DNA from: Rhizobium sp. C4
GTDB lineage: Bacteria; Pseudomonadota; Alphaproteobacteria; Rhizobiales; Rhizobiaceae
Assembly: GCF_021026315.1 (NCBI RefSeq)
Contig: NZ_JAJNCX010000001.1
Location: forward strand, 656,631 to 720,630
Length of the DNA: 64,000 nucleotides
Direction of reading: 5' to 3'
Shown: positions 61,147 through 64,000 of the stretch, one piece after another
Layout: every line of letters begins with the position of its first letter
Numbering within the stretch: position 1 is the stretch's first letter
Translations under genes and position numbers: made by a program
The notes under the pieces: model-generated
Database searches by the model: none
Told to the model about the DNA's origin: nothing
The model's input: the letters and a program-made list of their open reading frames with translations, nothing else

Positions 61147-62139
61147 GTGCCCAGTTCATCCGCATCCGATTTCGCCATTTTCGACCTTGCCGCCTTTGAG
61201 GCAGCCTCTGGCGAGACCCGCGCGGCCCTTGCCCGCGAGCTCGACCGCATCTGCCGCGAGACCGGCTTTCTGGCAATTTCCGGTCATGGCGTTGCGCCGC
61301 AGGTGATTGCCAATCTCAGCGCCCGGGCCCGCGCCTTTTTCGATCTCGCGCCGGACACCAAACATCAAGCCGCCCCGCCCTATGCGGGCTATCCCTATGG
61401 CTATCTCGGCCCCGGCGTCGAGGCGCTGGCGAAGTCGCGCGGCGTCGATTCACCGCCCGACCTGAAGGAGAGCTTCAATGCCGGGCCGCTCTCCACGCCG
61501 GAGGGCATGGTGGACAAGGATGCTCTTTCCTTCTGCTTTGCCGACAATATCTGGCCGGCGGGACAGGATGAATTCCGCGCCGCCTGGGAGGCCTATTTCA
61601 CCGCGATGACGGATCTGGCGAAGCGCATCATGCGCGCCTTTGCCGAGGCGCTGAAGCTCGACACGCATTTCTTCGATCCGTGCCTCAAGAACCCTATCAG
61701 CGCCATGCGCGCGCTGAACTATCCCGAGCTCGACCGTGCGCCGCCGGACGGGCAGCTGCGCGCCGGCGCCCATACCGATTATGGGAGCCTGACGATCCTC
61801 TTGCCCGATGCCGGCTCGCGCGGGCTCGAAATCATGACGCCGGAGGGCGCATGGCGCGAAATCCCGCCGGTCGACGGTGCCTTCGTCATCAATATCGGTG
61901 ACCTCATGGCGCGCTGGACGAACGACCGCTGGGTCTCCACCCTGCATCGCGTCGTGAATATTCCGGCGGAACAGGGCGGCCTGAAGCGTCGTCAGTCGAT
62001 CGCCTTCTTCCACCAGCCGGACTGGCATGCCGAGATCGCAACGCTGCCGTCCTGCCTGGCGGCGGGCGAAGCGAGCAAGTACGAGCCGGTTCTATCCGGC
62101 CCCTATCTGATGGGGAAGTTCAAGAAGACGGTGATGTGA
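61147..62139 (+). CDS. 2-oxoglutarate/Fe(II)-dependent oxygenase, isopenicillin-N-synthase-like, inserted in the GTA cluster
   Basis: 330 residues from GTG 61147 (AAGGAG eight bases upstream); ATG 61084 is in frame. N-terminal DIOXN-type region (FDLAAFEAASGETRAALARELDRICRETGFLAISGHGV) and jelly-roll core with iron ligands in AGAHTDYGSLTILL (His, Asp) and VSTLHRVVN (His), plus the 2-oxoglutarate-binding RRQSIAFF (Arg). The family oxidises small molecules such as amino acids, flavonoids or hormones. Read against the GTA genes and convergent with a periplasmic-protein gene eight bases away. Substrate unknown. Confidence 0.88.
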   Translation: MPSSSASDFAIFDLAAFEAASGETRAALARELDRICRETGFLAISGHGVAPQVIANLSARARAFFDLAPDTKHQAAPPYAGYPYGYLGPGVEALAKSRGVDSPPDLKESFNAGPLSTPEGMVDKDALSFCFADNIWPAGQDEFRAAWEAYFTAMTDLAKRIMRAFAEALKLDTHFFDPCLKNPISAMRALNYPELDRAPPDGQLRAGAHTDYGSLTILLPDAGSRGLEIMTPEGAWREIPPVDGAFVINIGDLMARWTNDRWVSTLHRVVNIPAEQGGLKRRQSIAFFHQPDWHAEIATLPSCLAAGEASKYEPVLSGPYLMGKFKKTVM

Positions 62140-62147
62140 GGGCGGCT

Positions 62148-62546
62148 TCAGTTCACCGAGAGCGTGAAGGTGCAGCCCTTCTGCTCCATGTAGCCCGTGC
62201 GTGTCTGGAAGAAGGAGAAGGTGAAGGTTTCATTCTCCTGCGCGGTGAAGATCCGCGTATCTGGAAACCGGCCCATGTCGGACTGGAAGCCGGAGGAGGA
62301 ACTGCGCTGCATCTCGAAGCCGCAGGGACCATTGTCCGCGGCGACCTTGATCGTCATTTCGCGATGCGACGGCGCCCGGACGAAATAGGTCAGGCGCTTG
62401 TCCGGCAGGGTCACGCCCGAGACTTCTCCGGAAAGCGTTGACGGGGAGAGGACGATTTCGGTGGCGCCGTCCGGAGCCTGCGAGGCCTGCGCGTTGGCGG
62501 CCTGCGCCGCGGCAAAAGCCAGCAGAGTGAGCATGGTGAAACGCAT
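62148..62546 (-). CDS. Periplasmic protein of unknown function, inserted in the GTA cluster
   Basis: 132 residues with a signal peptide (MRFTMLTLLAFAAAQAANAQA). The mature part is beta-rich with two cysteines (DNGPCGFEM, KGCTFTLSVN) and HREMTIKVAADNG, reminiscent of inhibitor-like or pre-peptidase-like beta-sandwich domains. Convergent with the oxygenase gene; the two form a unit between portal and the small membrane protein gene. No role assigned. Confidence 0.7.
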   Translation of the reverse strand: MRFTMLTLLAFAAAQAANAQASQAPDGATEIVLSPSTLSGEVSGVTLPDKRLTYFVRAPSHREMTIKVAADNGPCGFEMQRSSSSGFQSDMGRFPDTRIFTAQENETFTFSFFQTRTGYMEQKGCTFTLSVN

Positions 62547-62667
62547 GGTTTTTCTCCTTAAGGCTCACCTTGCGCAGACATGGCCTGCAATAGCCACCAA
62601 TATTCGGCGCTTCGGCCAATTCTGACGGTGGAGCACCGCACGAAACAGGCTCTGCCACCCGGTCGAC

Positions 62668-63807
62668 CTACCCTTCCCAGCCCACCGCCTGCCGCTTTTC
62701 CGTGTCGCTCAGGAAATCCGCCGCCCCCACCCGCGCCCAAAGTTCCCCCCGTTCGGCGGACAGTCCCGCCACCTGGTCAAGATCGAAGCCCAGCTTGAGC
62801 GCCGGATAGAGGCCCGAAAGCCAGCCGGTCATCGCCTCCGCCGTGCGGAAGATCAGCGGCAGGATGGTGAGGCGCCAGAAGGCGCGGTTCGCTTCGGCAT
62901 AGTTGGCATAGGTGTTGTCGCCGGGAATGCCGATCAGCATGGGCGGCACGCCGAAGGCGAGTGCGATGTCGCGCGCCGCCCCATTCTTCGCCTCGGCGAA
63001 ATCCATCTCGCGGGGGCTCAGCCCCATCGACTTCCAATCGAGCCCGCCTTCGAGCAGCATGGGTCGGCCGGCCCGCGCCGGGCCGGAATAGCCTTCCGCC
63101 AGCTCCGCCTTCAGCCGCTCATATTGCGCAGAGGAGAGATTGCCGCCGTCCTTCGGCTGATAGACGAGCGCGCCGGAGGGGCGGGCCGAATTGTCGAGCA
63201 GCGCCTTGTTCCAGCTTGCGGCCGCATTGGAAAGGTCGAGCGCCTTGGCCGCGGCCTCCAGCGGGGCAAAGCCCATGTGATCGTCGAGCGGATGAAAGAG
63301 CCTGAGATGCAACAGCCCCGGGTCGGCCTCGACCGAGAAGCGCCGGACCGCACCGCCGACGCGATATTCATAGGAGCTCGGCCAGCCATCCGATCCCTCG
63401 ATGACGCGGATGCGGTCGGGGCGAAGCAGATGCAGTTCGCGCAGGGTCCCGCCGATCTCGACCGGCTCGATGAAGGCATTGCCGGAGAGCAGCAGATGCC
63501 CGTAAAGCGCCTCCATGAACTCCGCCCCGCCCTGGCGGGGATTGGGCCGGACCAGCAGGCCCTTCAGCGCATGATCCTCCGCCCCGCCATCCGAGACGAT
63601 CCACGGCACCGAGGCCGCCGCTTCCGCAATCATCCGCACCGCGCGATAGGCGACCGGATTGCGCATGAAGCCCTCGCGGGCGAGCGACGGGTAGGAGCGC
63701 TGCGACCAATGCGCCGGGCCGGATGTGGCGAGCGCGAAGAGGGTCGTGAGCGGGGAGGATTTGGTCTCGGCGGGCGTGGCGCGGGGCGTGAGGAAGGGGA
63801 TGCGCAT
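62668..63807 (-). CDS. GTA portal protein (gp3-like, HK97 family)
   Basis: 379 residues from MRIPFLTPRATPAETKSSPL at 63807 (AAAGGA upstream). HK97 portal motifs: REGFMRNPVAYRAVRMIAEA, LLVRPNPRQGGAEFMEALYG, LLLSGNAFIEPVE, LDWKSMGLSPREMDFAEAKN, FGVPPMLIGIPGDNTYANY and FDLDQVAGLSAERGELWARV. It forms the head vertex through which DNA is packaged. Downstream, an oxygenase/periplasmic pair separates it from the other head genes; upstream, repeat C and an IS separate it from the expected terminase. Confidence 0.93.
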   Translation of the reverse strand: MRIPFLTPRATPAETKSSPLTTLFALATSGPAHWSQRSYPSLAREGFMRNPVAYRAVRMIAEAAASVPWIVSDGGAEDHALKGLLVRPNPRQGGAEFMEALYGHLLLSGNAFIEPVEIGGTLRELHLLRPDRIRVIEGSDGWPSSYEYRVGGAVRRFSVEADPGLLHLRLFHPLDDHMGFAPLEAAAKALDLSNAAASWNKALLDNSARPSGALVYQPKDGGNLSSAQYERLKAELAEGYSGPARAGRPMLLEGGLDWKSMGLSPREMDFAEAKNGAARDIALAFGVPPMLIGIPGDNTYANYAEANRAFWRLTILPLIFRTAEAMTGWLSGLYPALKLGFDLDQVAGLSAERGELWARVGAADFLSDTEKRQAVGWEG

Positions 63808-63846
63808 CAGGGGTCCTTTCGGGGTGTTCTGCAGGGGAGAAAAGTC

Positions 63847-63882
63847 CCCCTCTGGCTGCCGCCATCTCCCCCACAAGGGGAC
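63847..63882. repeat. Repeat C, copy 2, truncated by the IS
   Basis: Inverted relative to 57383-57422: CCCCTCTGGCTGCCGCCATC followed by TCCCCCACAAGGGGA. Similarity to copy 1 stops where the IS sequence begins. Confidence 0.75.
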
Positions 63883-64000
63883 CGTTGCAAAATTCCACTG
63901 ATATGATTCACTGGTTCTGCAGCGGCTGGAGGCGGTGGGATGTCAGTTCGTCGGGAAGGTCAGTTCAGTTTTGTAGATGCTCTGATGCCGCAGGGTGGCG
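63883..64000 (+). mobile_element. Left end of an insertion sequence
   Basis: From about 63883 (CCGTTGCAAAATTCCACTGA) the sequence departs from repeat C and leads into a transposase-like start at 63940. The terminal inverted repeat partner and target duplication lie beyond the window, so the boundary is approximate. Confidence 0.6.
63940..64000 (+). CDS. Transposase, N-terminal fragment at window edge
   Basis: Only 20 codons are visible, beginning MSVRREGQFSFVDALMPQGG after a GGAGG-containing leader. The xxGQxSFVDALMP start is typical of IS5/IS1182-group DDE transposases. Family assignment is tentative because the catalytic domain is outside the window. Confidence 0.55.
   Translation, partial: MSVRREGQFSFVDALMPQGG

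Larger units (their letters stand above)
45342..63807 (-). mobile_element. Gene transfer agent (GTA)-like structural cluster, portal to host-specificity protein, with insertions
   Basis: Minus-strand genes follow the order known for the Rhodobacter capsulatus GTA: portal (gp3), small membrane protein, prohead protease (gp4), capsid (gp5), connector (gp6), head closure (gp7), tail terminator (gp8), major tail (gp9), two chaperone-type proteins (gp10), tape measure (gp11), DUF2460 (gp12), DUF2163 (gp13), NlpC/P60 (gp14), giant host-specificity protein (gp15), then a holin-like gene. No integrase, replication or repressor genes are present, which favours GTA over prophage. All structural frames are open. 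Foreign genes and repeats interrupt several junctions. The terminase (gp2) is not in the window. Confidence 0.85.

Noticed and set aside
45342..63807. Complete prophage
   Set aside because: No integrase, repressor, replication or packaging-size genes are present within the cluster, and gene order matches the GTA exactly.

Overview
The window is high-GC, densely coded chromosomal DNA from an alphaproteobacterium, most likely a member of the Rhizobiaceae. The main evidence is a syntenic block of cytochrome c maturation genes (cycHJKL type), degP, a two-component pair, glnE and a PleC-like kinase. Next to it lies a feuN/feuP/feuQ-type operon. Other support comes from DUF2778 and PilZ proteins, intergenic palindromic repeats of the kind scattered through rhizobial genomes, and a gene transfer agent (GTA) cluster in the canonical alphaproteobacterial order. 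No rRNA, tRNA or CRISPR array was seen.

Layout. 1-4.5 kb: a truncated ferredoxin reductase, a rhodanese, an FtrA-type regulator, two tandem PilZ proteins and a HisC-like aminotransferase. 4.6-6.5 kb: an L,D-transpeptidase whose 3' end is duplicated on the far side of a 1.3 kb AT-richer insert carrying one unknown gene. 6.5-15 kb: an EamA exporter with a divergent MarR regulator and paired operators, three small envelope genes, a P-loop kinase, AMP nucleosidase, small secreted proteins and a DUF2778 protein. 15-28 kb: two SDR proteins with altered catalytic residues, an MFS pump, ETF-quinone oxidoreductase, a YegD-like Hsp70, a uracil-DNA-glycosylase-like protein, a second EamA exporter, a hydrolase and aminopeptidase N. 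28-45 kb: a PleC-like kinase converging on GlnE, a kinase/regulator pair separated by a tandem hairpin repeat, DegP, CcmH-CcmF-CcmE-CcmI as overlapping genes, a lipoprotein, and the FeuQ/FeuP/FeuN-like operon.

45.3-63.8 kb: a GTA-like cluster read on the minus strand, with portal, small membrane protein, prohead protease, capsid, connector, head closure, tail terminator, major tail protein, two chaperone-type proteins, tape measure, DUF2460, DUF2163, NlpC/P60 peptidase, giant host-specificity protein and a small holin-like protein. Every structural frame is open, but non-GTA DNA interrupts the cluster at several joints. The interruptions are an oxygenase plus a periplasmic protein, a RelE/HigB-like toxin-antitoxin pair, a TacAT-like pair plus an MFS gene, a 39-residue membrane peptide, and four long palindromic repeats. 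The right edge of the window is the start of an insertion sequence that begins inside another repeat, just upstream of the portal gene; the terminase would be expected beyond it.

The most noteworthy observations are the integrase-less insert bounded by a 36-bp copy of its target gene's 3' end (5.2-6.5 kb) and the GTA cluster interleaved with toxin-antitoxin modules, a terminator, repeats and an IS. I cannot show that either is a new functional system. Both can be tested by comparison with related strains.
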